A stretch of DNA of 64,000 nucleotides from Hyalangium gracile (GTDB taxonomy: Bacteria; Myxococcota; Myxococcia; Myxococcales; Myxococcaceae). A program made the translations under genes and the position numbers. Below the pieces are notes generated by a model. The model worked only from the letters and a program-made list of their open reading frames with translations. It ran no database searches and was not told the DNA's origin. This document shows positions 17,654 through 24,861 of this stretch, piece by piece (position 1 is the first letter of the stretch; the number at the start of each line of letters is the position of its first letter). The stretch spans positions 62,001-126,000 of the forward strand of contig NZ_JAHXBG010000018.1 of NCBI RefSeq assembly GCF_020103725.1, written 5' to 3'.

Positions 17654-18511
17654 CTACCCTCCATGGACCGTGGTGAGCGAGGGCTTCTCCTCGACGAGCG
17701 TCTCATAGGTGAAGGAGGTGACAGGGCCGAAGAAGTCAGCCTTCTGCTGGGCCGCGCAGGTAGGGAGGAACTGGGCGAGGACGCGCGGGTCGTAGAACCG
17801 GAAGTAGAAGCGCCCGTCCGAGCCTTCGAGCTCCACCATCAGGAACTTTCGAAGATGCCTGCGGAGCTCATTGAACGCTGCGTCGCTCGTGAGAAAGACG
17901 CCCCAGGCCTTCCCCCAGCCTTCCTGTACCAGCGAGCTCAGGAGCAGGGACCCCTTCGGTAGCTGCACCAGGTAGGGAGCGACCTCCGCGAGGGCCACGC
18001 CCTGGGGACCCTCATAGAGGGAGCGATGCTCCTCCACGGACTCCCGCAGAAGGGTGAGGATCCGATCGCTGCGAGCGGCATCCAGAACGGCGTACAGGTT
18101 GCCTTGGCTGCTCAGGACACTCAGTGCCTCGCTGGCGCCCTCAGGGAGAGCGGCGGGCCCGGCTTCCTCCACGGACATTTCAGGAGGCGTGTAGCGCTCG
18201 AAATGGGCCACGAAATCCGTTCCCCCTGCTCGAATCCAGCCCCCATGAGGGACGACACCTTCCTTGATGGGTCTGCCGTCCAGGAGCGTCCCGGTCGTGG
18301 TCCGCAGATCGCGAATCCGACACCTGGTGCTATCCCAGGTCAGCTCGAAGTGCTCTCCCGCCAGCTGGGAATCATGCGGCAGTGCCAGTCCTGCGGCCTC
18401 GCTCCTTCCCACGCGGAGGGTCTGGCCCGGCTCGAGGACGGCCTGCCGAAAGGCCGAGGAACCCCAGCGCACCCGAAGGATGACGCGCCGCCCGATGCTT
18501 GCATCACTCAT
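17654..18511 (-). CDS. FHA-DUF4123 fusion, predicted T6SS effector adaptor
   Basis: A 285-residue protein with two domains. Residues ~8-110 are an FHA beta-sandwich (TLRVGRSEAAGLALPHDSQL, GEHFELTW, RDLRTTTGTLLDG). Residues ~135-265 are DUF4123 (LYAVLDAARSDRI, ALAEVAPYLVQLPKGS, WGVFLTSDAAFNELRRHLR, FRFYDPRVLAQFLP). DUF4123 proteins (Tap/TEC) load effectors onto VgrG. The FHA part keeps Arg36, but the usual phosphothreonine-contact Ser (three before His54) is Ala51 and the Asn of the NG turn is Thr73, so phosphopeptide binding is doubtful. It is the last gene of the T6SS cluster, 49 bp downstream of the candidate immunity gene, and fits as adaptor for the PAAR effector. Confidence 0.85.
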   Translation of the reverse strand: MSDASIGRRVILRVRWGSSAFRQAVLEPGQTLRVGRSEAAGLALPHDSQLAGEHFELTWDSTRCRIRDLRTTTGTLLDGRPIKEGVVPHGGWIRAGGTDFVAHFERYTPPEMSVEEAGPAALPEGASEALSVLSSQGNLYAVLDAARSDRILTLLRESVEEHRSLYEGPQGVALAEVAPYLVQLPKGSLLLSSLVQEGWGKAWGVFLTSDAAFNELRRHLRKFLMVELEGSDGRFYFRFYDPRVLAQFLPTCAAQQKADFFGPVTSFTYETLVEEKPSLTTVHGG

Positions 18512-18560
18512 GACTGGTTCCTGTATGACAAATCAACCGAAGGGAGAGTGCACGGAATGG

Positions 18561-19010
18561 CTATGAAGGCGATTGAAACTGAAGCGACTCGACGATTTCC
18601 TCGCAGAGTGCCGCCTCCCGCTCCCGATCGGCCCATGCACAGGTGTATGTCACGAGGGCAAAGTTCTTCCCATCAGACACGCACCACACCCGGATGAGGT
18701 CTTCCCCCTCATGGAAGCTCATGCCTGCTCCCATGAGAGAGTTCTTGGTGAAACGGGTCTCATCCAGTGCATCGCCCAGGCCGCGTTCCTCTCCGAAACG
18801 GAGCACCATGGCACGCAGGTCACTCTCCGAGGGATGAGGTACCACGCCCCCCTGGAATAGGCCTGTAGAGAGTTGCAATGCACCGACTCCCTCCTGCGGA
18901 TCGGCGACGGTGTAGGGCTTGTCATCGCCCTCGAGTTCATCGGTGATATCAGCCCAGTCCTGAGGGACCTTCAGCTGAACAGGGCCGAGGCGGATCTGTC
19001 GTGAAGTCAT
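18561..19010 (-). CDS. Small DcrB/DUF1795-like protein: candidate immunity protein or effector chaperone
   Basis: A 149-residue soluble protein with no signal peptide or transmembrane helix (MTSRQIRLGPVQLKVPQDW ... LVTYTCAWADREREAALCEE). The beta-strand/helix pattern and C-terminal ending resemble DcrB/DUF1795 proteins. DUF1795 Eag chaperones guard transmembrane segments of PAAR effectors, but the neighbouring PAAR protein has no such segment, so an immunity role is more likely. ATG at 19010 overlaps the PAAR-toxin stop by 4 bp (ATGA), the tight coupling expected of effector-immunity pairs; a longer start at 19064 is rejected. Base composition is visibly less GC-rich than the T6SS core genes, as in the toxin domain next to it. 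Confidence 0.7.
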   Translation of the reverse strand: MTSRQIRLGPVQLKVPQDWADITDELEGDDKPYTVADPQEGVGALQLSTGLFQGGVVPHPSESDLRAMVLRFGEERGLGDALDETRFTKNSLMGAGMSFHEGEDLIRVWCVSDGKNFALVTYTCAWADREREAALCEEIVESLQFQSPS

Positions 19011-19834
19011 TTCAACTTTCCGGTCTTGGGATCGTAGGGCAGAATCTGTGTCTCTTCTGACCACTTCTTCTTTTGATCCGACTTGAAGGTTGTGTGGCCC
19101 GAGGGGGAATCTGGCTTGAAATCACCGTAGTTGACGCCTGGCTTCCATGTCGAGCCCTCGTAGTCGGAGGGGTGCTTGCCTCCTGTGACCTTGACGTCCT
19201 GACCTGCGACTCCGGGTTTGGTGAAGGCGAACTGCGTCTCCGGGTACTTCTGGCGCAGTTGATCGGGCAGGTGTCCGCGTCTGTCCGAGTGTAGGGTGCT
19301 TCCACGCGAGGCAGCCTTCTTGACCTGGGGGTTGGCACCGCCCTTCGGCTTCGAGGCGGTGGCGCTCGATGTGGCTGTCACGCCGGGAGCGGTCGTCGCC
19401 GCGGTCATCCCCGCCGCCGGGGCAGGAGAATCCAATGACTCCTGGGCTTGAGCTGCCTGAGCTCGCTTCTTCTTCTCGCACTCCTCGCAGAACGGAGTTC
19501 CATTCTGCGCGGCGATGACGATGGTCTGCCCCTGGGCCGAGGAACCGATGATCACCGTGGGGCAACCGGCCACCAGCACGCCTCCGTGGGACGTGGGGTC
19601 TCCGAGGCGGGCGGCAGGCTTGTTGCCGATGATGACGGTGGACTCACCCTGGGAGATGGAGTCCGACACCCCAGGCCCGACGCAGAGCAGGGAGTCCCCC
19701 ACTCGAGCCGCGGGCATGAACCCGATGATGACGGTGGACTCGCCCGAGGTCGTCGGCCCTCCCACGTGGGGAACGGGGCCGGGCTCGACCTTGGGGCAGA
19801 CATGCATGTCGGTGATTCGTGCGGCGGGAGGCAT
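19007..19834 (-). CDS. PAAR-repeat T6SS spike-tip protein with C-terminal candidate toxin domain
   Basis: A 275-residue protein. Residues 1-100 form a PAAR domain with repeated GESTVIIG-x3-PAAR-x-GD units at 31 and 63 and a third partial unit at 91. A CEEC pair (Cys116, Cys119) follows, then an Ala/Thr/Pro linker (125-175) and a ~100-residue C-terminal domain (176-275) that is polar and basic with DQLRQKYPETQFAFTKPG, TGGKHPSDYEGSTWKPG and NYGDFKPDSPSGHTTFKSD. PAAR proteins sharpen the VgrG spike and carry effectors. The C-terminal part looks like a polymorphic-toxin module, possibly nuclease-like, but I cannot name its family. ATG at 19834 has GAGGTG upstream; a GTG at 19846 overlapping the vgrG stop is the alternative. 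The domain is less GC-rich than its neighbours. Confidence 0.82.
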   Translation of the reverse strand: MPPAARITDMHVCPKVEPGPVPHVGGPTTSGESTVIIGFMPAARVGDSLLCVGPGVSDSISQGESTVIIGNKPAARLGDPTSHGGVLVAGCPTVIIGSSAQGQTIVIAAQNGTPFCEECEKKKRAQAAQAQESLDSPAPAAGMTAATTAPGVTATSSATASKPKGGANPQVKKAASRGSTLHSDRRGHLPDQLRQKYPETQFAFTKPGVAGQDVKVTGGKHPSDYEGSTWKPGVNYGDFKPDSPSGHTTFKSDQKKKWSEETQILPYDPKTGKLK

Positions 19835-19842
19835 GGCGCACC

Positions 19843-21996
19843 TCACTTCTTGCCATCATCGGCGAGGGTGGGCTTCGTGGGCTGGGCCTCCACGGCGTCC
19901 TCGGGCGCGGTGGGGTTGGCCCCGCTCCCGGAGAGCGCGGAGCCGCCGCTGTTGATGTTCACCAGGGTGCCCTTGATGGCGATGCCTCCACCGTCGATGG
20001 TGATGAAGCCGCCAGGTCCCTTGAGGGTGATGCCGCTGGCGGCCTCGATGACCACCTTCTTCGTCTTCAGGTGGATCTCCTTGCCGGCCTCCATGGCATG
20101 GATGGCCCCGACCTTGACCTGGAGGTCCACCCCCACGGTGAGCGACTGCGTCTGGTCCACCTGCTCGTTCAGCACGCCCTTCACGTGCAGGTGGCTGTTC
20201 TTGTGGATGAGCTCCTTCTTGTTGGACTTGATGACGATGTCCTGGTTGCCGGGCCCATCGATGCCACCCACCAGCAGCTTCATGTCTCCGCCGATGTGGT
20301 CCTGGCTGTTGCGGTGCACCTTGAGGTTCTTGTCGCGGAAGACCATCTCGTTCTGGTCTCCCACCTTGCCCTCCTTGCCCGAGGTGCCGATCGTCTGGTG
20401 CCGATCGTGGAGGATGTTCTCGAAGGAGTCGTTCTTCACGTGGACATCCATGTTCCGCTCGGCATGGATGAAGATCTGCTCGGAGCTCTTCCGATCCTCG
20501 AACCGGAGCTCGTTGTAGCCGTTGCCGCCCTTCGAGCTGTTCGACTTGATCGTGCTCTTGGTCTTCTCGTCCGGCAGCTTGTAGGGCACCGGGTTGTCAC
20601 CGTTGTACACGCGCCCGGTGATGATCGGCCGGTCCGGATCTCCCTCGATGAAGTCGACGATCACCTCCTGCCCGATTCGCGGGATGTACATCCCGCCCCA
20701 CGTCTCGCCCGCCCAGAGCTGGCTCACGCGGATCCAGCACGAGCTCTTCTCGTCCTTCTTGCCCTGGCGATCCCAGTGGAACTGGACCTTCACCCGCCCG
20801 AACTCATCCGTGTAGATCTCCTCGCCCTGGGGGCCCACCACGATCGCCGTCTGCACGCCCCGCACCACCGGCTTCGGAGTGACGCGCAGCGGCCGGTATG
20901 GCACCTCCGCCGAGATGCAGGAGAAGTGGTTGGAGTAGCTGAACTCTCCGCCGCCGGACTCCTCATCCAGCACCTGGGGCTGGTAGCCCTGGTGCCCCAC
21001 GCTGGTGAGCAGGTAGCGCGTGTTGAAGTCGCCACGGGTGTGCTCGGCCAGGGTGAACATGAAGCCTGGAGTGAAGCGCTCGCAGTCGCTCTCGCCGTAG
21101 CCCACCTTCCGCACCGACTGCCACTCCTCCAGCCGGACCTGGGCAATCGTGTCACCCTTGGCCGCCGAACCCCGCCCGGGCTTCTGGTACTCGCCCGGGT
21201 AGTCGTACACCTCGAGGTCCGAGTCCTTGCTGGCCTGGAACTTCCCATCCATGGGCATGGTGGGCTTCTTGAAGTTGAAGTCCCTCAGGGTCAGCTGCCC
21301 GGGCTGGATCTCCTCGGCGAAGCGGAACCGCTGGACGTGGTCCTCCGTGACGACTCCGCCCGTGACACGCCGGAACGGCACCAGCTCGCCCTTGAGCCCG
21401 GCGGGGATGGGCTTGCTCGCCGCCGCGCTGTCCCCCATGACGAGCACGTGTTTGTCCTTCGCGTGCTCGAAGTAATAGAAGAGGCCGTCCTCCTCCAGCA
21501 GCCGGCTGATGAAGGCCCAGTCCGACTCCCGGTACTGCACGCAGTAGTCGCGCGGCTCATACGAGCTGCTCAGCGCGAACCGGAAGCGGTCGCTGGGGAT
21601 GCCCCCCGTCTCGAGCACCTTCTTGACGATCTCCTCCGTCGTCATGGCCTGGAAGATGCGGTTGTCGTGTCGGTGCTTGAGGCGCCACACCTGGGGGACC
21701 ACGGTGACCTGGTAGATGGTATTCCGAGGCAGGTTGTTGACCTGCTCGAAGCGGCTGACGATGCCGTGGACGAAGCGTGGCTGCCGTTCGCTCATCAAGG
21801 TGAGCACCGCCGGCTTGCCCATGACACTGGCGAAGTCGATGGCCGGATCCTCGCAAGTCACCTCCAGCTGGAACTCATACTGACTCGAGATGGCCTCGTG
21901 GCCGGAGAACCGCACCACGAGCAGTTTCTCGGGACACCCGGAGATCTCGAACCGGAACAACAAGGGACTGCCGAGTACTGTGGATCGTGCGTCCAT
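19843..21996 (-). CDS. vgrG: T6SS spike protein VgrG (TssI)
   Basis: A 717-residue VgrG of the Gp27-Gp5 phage-spike type. The N-terminal gp27-like base has FVHGIVSRFEQ, YCVQYRESDWAFISRLLEEDG and YYFEHAKDKHVLVMGDS; the gp5 OB-fold has GPQGEEIYTDEFGRVKVQFHW, WIRVSQLWAGETWGG and PRIGQEVIVDFIEGDPDRPI. A C-terminal beta-prism of DUF2345-like repeats follows. The tail (GSGANPTAPEDAVEAQPT) is short and disordered, so VgrG itself carries no toxin domain. ATG at 21996 with upstream GAGGG is used; the longer open frame to 22161 overlaps the neighbouring gene and is not coding-like. The next gene supplies the PAAR tip. Confidence 0.96.
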   Translation of the reverse strand: MDARSTVLGSPLLFRFEISGCPEKLLVVRFSGHEAISSQYEFQLEVTCEDPAIDFASVMGKPAVLTLMSERQPRFVHGIVSRFEQVNNLPRNTIYQVTVVPQVWRLKHRHDNRIFQAMTTEEIVKKVLETGGIPSDRFRFALSSSYEPRDYCVQYRESDWAFISRLLEEDGLFYYFEHAKDKHVLVMGDSAAASKPIPAGLKGELVPFRRVTGGVVTEDHVQRFRFAEEIQPGQLTLRDFNFKKPTMPMDGKFQASKDSDLEVYDYPGEYQKPGRGSAAKGDTIAQVRLEEWQSVRKVGYGESDCERFTPGFMFTLAEHTRGDFNTRYLLTSVGHQGYQPQVLDEESGGGEFSYSNHFSCISAEVPYRPLRVTPKPVVRGVQTAIVVGPQGEEIYTDEFGRVKVQFHWDRQGKKDEKSSCWIRVSQLWAGETWGGMYIPRIGQEVIVDFIEGDPDRPIITGRVYNGDNPVPYKLPDEKTKSTIKSNSSKGGNGYNELRFEDRKSSEQIFIHAERNMDVHVKNDSFENILHDRHQTIGTSGKEGKVGDQNEMVFRDKNLKVHRNSQDHIGGDMKLLVGGIDGPGNQDIVIKSNKKELIHKNSHLHVKGVLNEQVDQTQSLTVGVDLQVKVGAIHAMEAGKEIHLKTKKVVIEAASGITLKGPGGFITIDGGGIAIKGTLVNINSGGSALSGSGANPTAPEDAVEAQPTKPTLADDGKK

Positions 21997-22048
21997 GAGA
22001 GATACCCTCGGTGGAACGGGAGAAGCGGGAACAGCGGATGGGAAGGGG

Positions 22049-22768
22049 TCAGCCTCCGAGCACGGGAGCCAGCCGGATGTAGCGGCGGCTCTGGAGCTGC
22101 TCGAGCATGAACATGGCGACATCGGCCCGAGGGATGCCCTCCGGCACCTCGGTCCAACCAACGGAGACCTGATAGCTCCTGCGCGCGGGCTCGTTGGTGA
22201 GCAGGGTGGGGCGGACGAGCACCCACTCCAGAGGGCTCCCGCGGATGGAGTCCAGCAGCTGCTCCCAGCCCTGGGCAGGCGGCTTCTGGAGGAACGGGGA
22301 GAGCAGTCGGCCCACGAGCCCTCGGCGCACCCAGCCCTCCTTCATCGGTGGAGGGGCCATGCAGATGAGCCGATGGACCCGGTACTTCCGCATGGCGGTC
22401 ACGATGTTCGCCGTGGCCTTGACCAGGGACTCACCGCCGCGGCGGCCCGGGAATCCCAGCGCCGACAACACGGCTCTCTGCCCCAGCATCGCCTCGTCGA
22501 CCGCGTCGGGACTCAGGACATCTCCCTTGATGACATGGAGCTTCGGGTGCCTGGCCGGCAGCGCGTGGAGATCGCGCACGAAGGCGGTGACGGTGTGTCC
22601 CTCTTCCAGCGCCTGCTCGACGAGGCAACGCCCCGTGCGTCCCGAAGCACCGAAGATGAGCACTGGGACCGAGGCCTCTTCCTGTGTCTGCTCCCGCGTC
22701 GGTCCATAGGCGACGGTGTTGCCGCGGCCGGTCACCGAGATGCGGAGCATGTCGTCAAGCTCGTCCAT
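22049..22768 (-). CDS. NmrA-like NAD(P)-binding Rossmann protein inside the T6SS operon
   Basis: A 239-residue atypical short-chain dehydrogenase. The dinucleotide-binding motif GASGRTGR starts near residue 40, followed by VTAFVRDL, IKGDVLSPDAVDEAM and VLSALGFPGRRGGES, as in NmrA/SDR-a5 proteins that bind NAD(P)H or catalyse reductions. The catalytic Tyr-x3-Lys of classical SDRs is not apparent. There is a ~30-residue N-terminal lead absent from most relatives. It sits between vgrG (53 bp) and the T6SS lipoprotein gene on the same strand, so it is co-transcribed with secretion genes. No T6SS function for this family is established; a regulatory or redox-sensing part is only a guess. Confidence 0.8.
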   Translation of the reverse strand: MDELDDMLRISVTGRGNTVAYGPTREQTQEEASVPVLIFGASGRTGRCLVEQALEEGHTVTAFVRDLHALPARHPKLHVIKGDVLSPDAVDEAMLGQRAVLSALGFPGRRGGESLVKATANIVTAMRKYRVHRLICMAPPPMKEGWVRRGLVGRLLSPFLQKPPAQGWEQLLDSIRGSPLEWVLVRPTLLTNEPARRSYQVSVGWTEVPEGIPRADVAMFMLEQLQSRRYIRLAPVLGG

Positions 22769-22789
22769 GGTGGTCCTCCTCGAGAAGCA

Positions 22790-23821
22790 CTACGGCAGGA
22801 TCTCCTCGGTCTTCGCGACGGGCTGGACTGGGAGCTCCAGGGGCTTGGCTCCCGCGAGCAGCTCCGGCTCCACCATCTGCACCCAGAGAGAAGGAGAGGT
22901 CCCCACCAGCCGGGTGTCCCTCACGGAGAGAACCCTTTGGGCCTGGGCACGGCGATACGACTGTGGGGGGATGGAGGGCTGGTTCGGATCGCGAATGAAG
23001 ATCGCCACCTGCTCATTGAGCACGATGCCCTCGGGCTTGACCGACAGCGTCGAGGTGAACTCGATCTTGTGGTGCAGCCCGTTGGGCATCACGAACACCT
23101 GCTCACGGCTCAAGGGGAACCAGGCAGGCCCCATGCAGCTTCCGTTGCCTTCGCTCGTCACCGCCTCGGCGAAGAAGCGGCCCTTTCGAAGCGGCAGGAC
23201 GCGGGCCATCCGGCGGCACGTGGGGGGCGCCTCATCCGTGCAGACCTCTCCCTCGGCGATCAGCACGGTGACCTCCCCCGCCTGCTCCAGGCGCAGCCGG
23301 GACTGCCGAGGGTAGGCACGCAAGCTCCCCAGGGCTCGGACGACGAACCCCTCCCGATTGCGCTCCACCAGCCCGACGGGCCCCAGCCCCTCCCCGTTCG
23401 AGAAGCGCCGGGCGACGACCCAGACGAGCCGCAGGTCGGCGCGCACCGTCTCCACCACGAGATCCTCGTCGGTGAGCCGCTCCGGGGGAGGCAGCGGTTT
23501 GGCCTCGGGACCCGGCTCGCGGCACTCCTCCGCCTGCGGCTCCTGCCACACCACCGGCACGCCGGAGCAGTCCACGCTGGGGGAGGGCGCCACCCCCTGG
23601 TCGCGATCAAAGCCATGCAGCAGCAGCGCGAACCAGTCATCGGGCCTGGGAACGATGCGCTCGGACATGACGGCCTCCGCGACGCAGAGCCGTGGCTGGG
23701 GCTTCGAGGCGCACGCGGTGAGCAGCGCGCACACGCCTGCAAGGAAGAGAAGAGAGGTGGGGCGCATGAGGTTCTTGGCTCGAGGCAGGGCGGTTCCAGT
23801 CGGATGGGACTGCATGGTCAT
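22790..23821 (-). CDS. Unassigned lipoprotein in the T6SS operon
   Basis: A 343-residue protein with a lipoprotein signal (MRPTSLLFLAGVCALLTAC); the lipid-anchored Cys lies near residue 37 from the first start. ATG at 23821 overlaps the tssG stop by 4 bp and has GGGAG upstream; ATG at 23767, directly before the signal core, is the alternative. The mature part is Pro/Glu-rich then beta-rich (VVETVRADLRLVWVVARRFS, FSNGEGLGPVGLVERNREG) with several Cys residues (VDCSG, EECREPG, EVCTDEAPPTC) that could form disulfides in the periplasm. It is not TssJ, which lies at the operon head. I do not recognise the family. Confidence 0.78.
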   Translation of the reverse strand: MTMQSHPTGTALPRAKNLMRPTSLLFLAGVCALLTACASKPQPRLCVAEAVMSERIVPRPDDWFALLLHGFDRDQGVAPSPSVDCSGVPVVWQEPQAEECREPGPEAKPLPPPERLTDEDLVVETVRADLRLVWVVARRFSNGEGLGPVGLVERNREGFVVRALGSLRAYPRQSRLRLEQAGEVTVLIAEGEVCTDEAPPTCRRMARVLPLRKGRFFAEAVTSEGNGSCMGPAWFPLSREQVFVMPNGLHHKIEFTSTLSVKPEGIVLNEQVAIFIRDPNQPSIPPQSYRRAQAQRVLSVRDTRLVGTSPSLWVQMVEPELLAGAKPLELPVQPVAKTEEILP

Positions 23822-24861
23822 GAAGCTCCCGGAACGGTCAGGCGGTTCTGCCGGTTCGTGCCGAGCCAGGTGTCTCGCCCGAGCCTCGATGGCCAGCCGC
23901 TGGAGAGGGTGAAGGTGTGGGTGACGCTCTCCGAGAGGAAGAGCTCGAAGGTGTACTCGAGCGGATCCCGCACGAAGAGGGAGACGATCTCGCGCGCCAG
24001 GGGGTACAGGTCCCCATCCGTCATGAGCCGCCGCCAGGCCCGCGGAGACAGAGGGCCGATCTCCACCTGGAAGCGTCCCATCCGGTCATAGGCCCTGCCG
24101 CCCAGCAGCGTGTTGCGGCCGAGCAGGTTGTGCACCACGCCGAGCCGCATGCGCGCGTCGATGTCCACCCAGCGCCCCACGAACTGCCGCACGGTGACCT
24201 TGGCCCCCTCCAGCTCCTCGGCGAGCACGTCCTGCAGCGCCATCTCCAGCTTCTCGGCGGTGCGGACCCGGCTCACCAGCAGGCAGGCGATCCGCAGCAG
24301 CCGCCAGGGAGGCAGGATTCCAGGCCAGCTGCGCTCGTAGGTGTCGAAGCCGGACAGCGCCAGGATGCGGCGGGACCACTGGTCGGTGCAGCTCGCGGTC
24401 AGCTCGCGAGTCACCCGGTACCGGGACTCGATGCGGTACAGCAGCGACAGGAGCCGGTGGTGGAACAGATCCAGGAACTCGCGCTGCACCGCCTCGTCCG
24501 GATCCTCCTGCGCCACCTCCTCGGCCATGTACAGCGGCAGCGGAGAGGCGGAGCCCGTGAGGCCGAGGAAGGTCGTCGACACCTCGAAGAGGGGACGCCG
24601 GGAGCTCGGGTCATCCGGCCGGGAGGGAACCTCTCGCAGCACCACGGCGCTGACGTCGCTGGTGGAGAACGCCAGCGAGGGATCATGCCGGAAGCGGATG
24701 CTCTCCTCCGTCACGGGGCCCATCTCGCCGACGCGAGCCGCGTCCGAGGTGAGGCGCTCGAGGAAGGCCACCAGCGGGAAGAACCCGGGCCGGTGGGGCG
24801 CGGAGCGGATGACCTCCGAGGCTTCTACAAGGTCAACTGGGAGCCGTTGCGCGGTAGCCAC
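23818..24861 (-). CDS. tssG: T6SS baseplate protein TssG (ImpH/VasB)
   Basis: A 347-residue baseplate wedge subunit that works with TssE, TssF and TssK. Family markers are FFPLVAFLERL near the start, IRFRHDPSLAFSTSDVSAV, TTFLGLTGSASPLPLYMAEE, FLDLFHHRLLSLLYRIESRY, the GVVHNLLGRNTLLGGRAYDR segment and FRVEIGPLSPRAW-like FQVEIGPLSPRAW. Its start overlaps the tssF reading frame by 37 bp and its stop overlaps the lipoprotein start, both signs of tight translational coupling. Confidence 0.96.
   Translation of the reverse strand: MATAQRLPVDLVEASEVIRSAPHRPGFFPLVAFLERLTSDAARVGEMGPVTEESIRFRHDPSLAFSTSDVSAVVLREVPSRPDDPSSRRPLFEVSTTFLGLTGSASPLPLYMAEEVAQEDPDEAVQREFLDLFHHRLLSLLYRIESRYRVTRELTASCTDQWSRRILALSGFDTYERSWPGILPPWRLLRIACLLVSRVRTAEKLEMALQDVLAEELEGAKVTVRQFVGRWVDIDARMRLGVVHNLLGRNTLLGGRAYDRMGRFQVEIGPLSPRAWRRLMTDGDLYPLAREIVSLFVRDPLEYTFELFLSESVTHTFTLSSGWPSRLGRDTWLGTNRQNRLTVPGAS

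Noticed and set aside
21997-22161. N-terminal extension of VgrG
   Set aside because: Ser/Pro/Arg/Cys-rich, overlaps the neighbouring Rossmann gene, and the ATG at 21996 has a proper ribosome-binding site.
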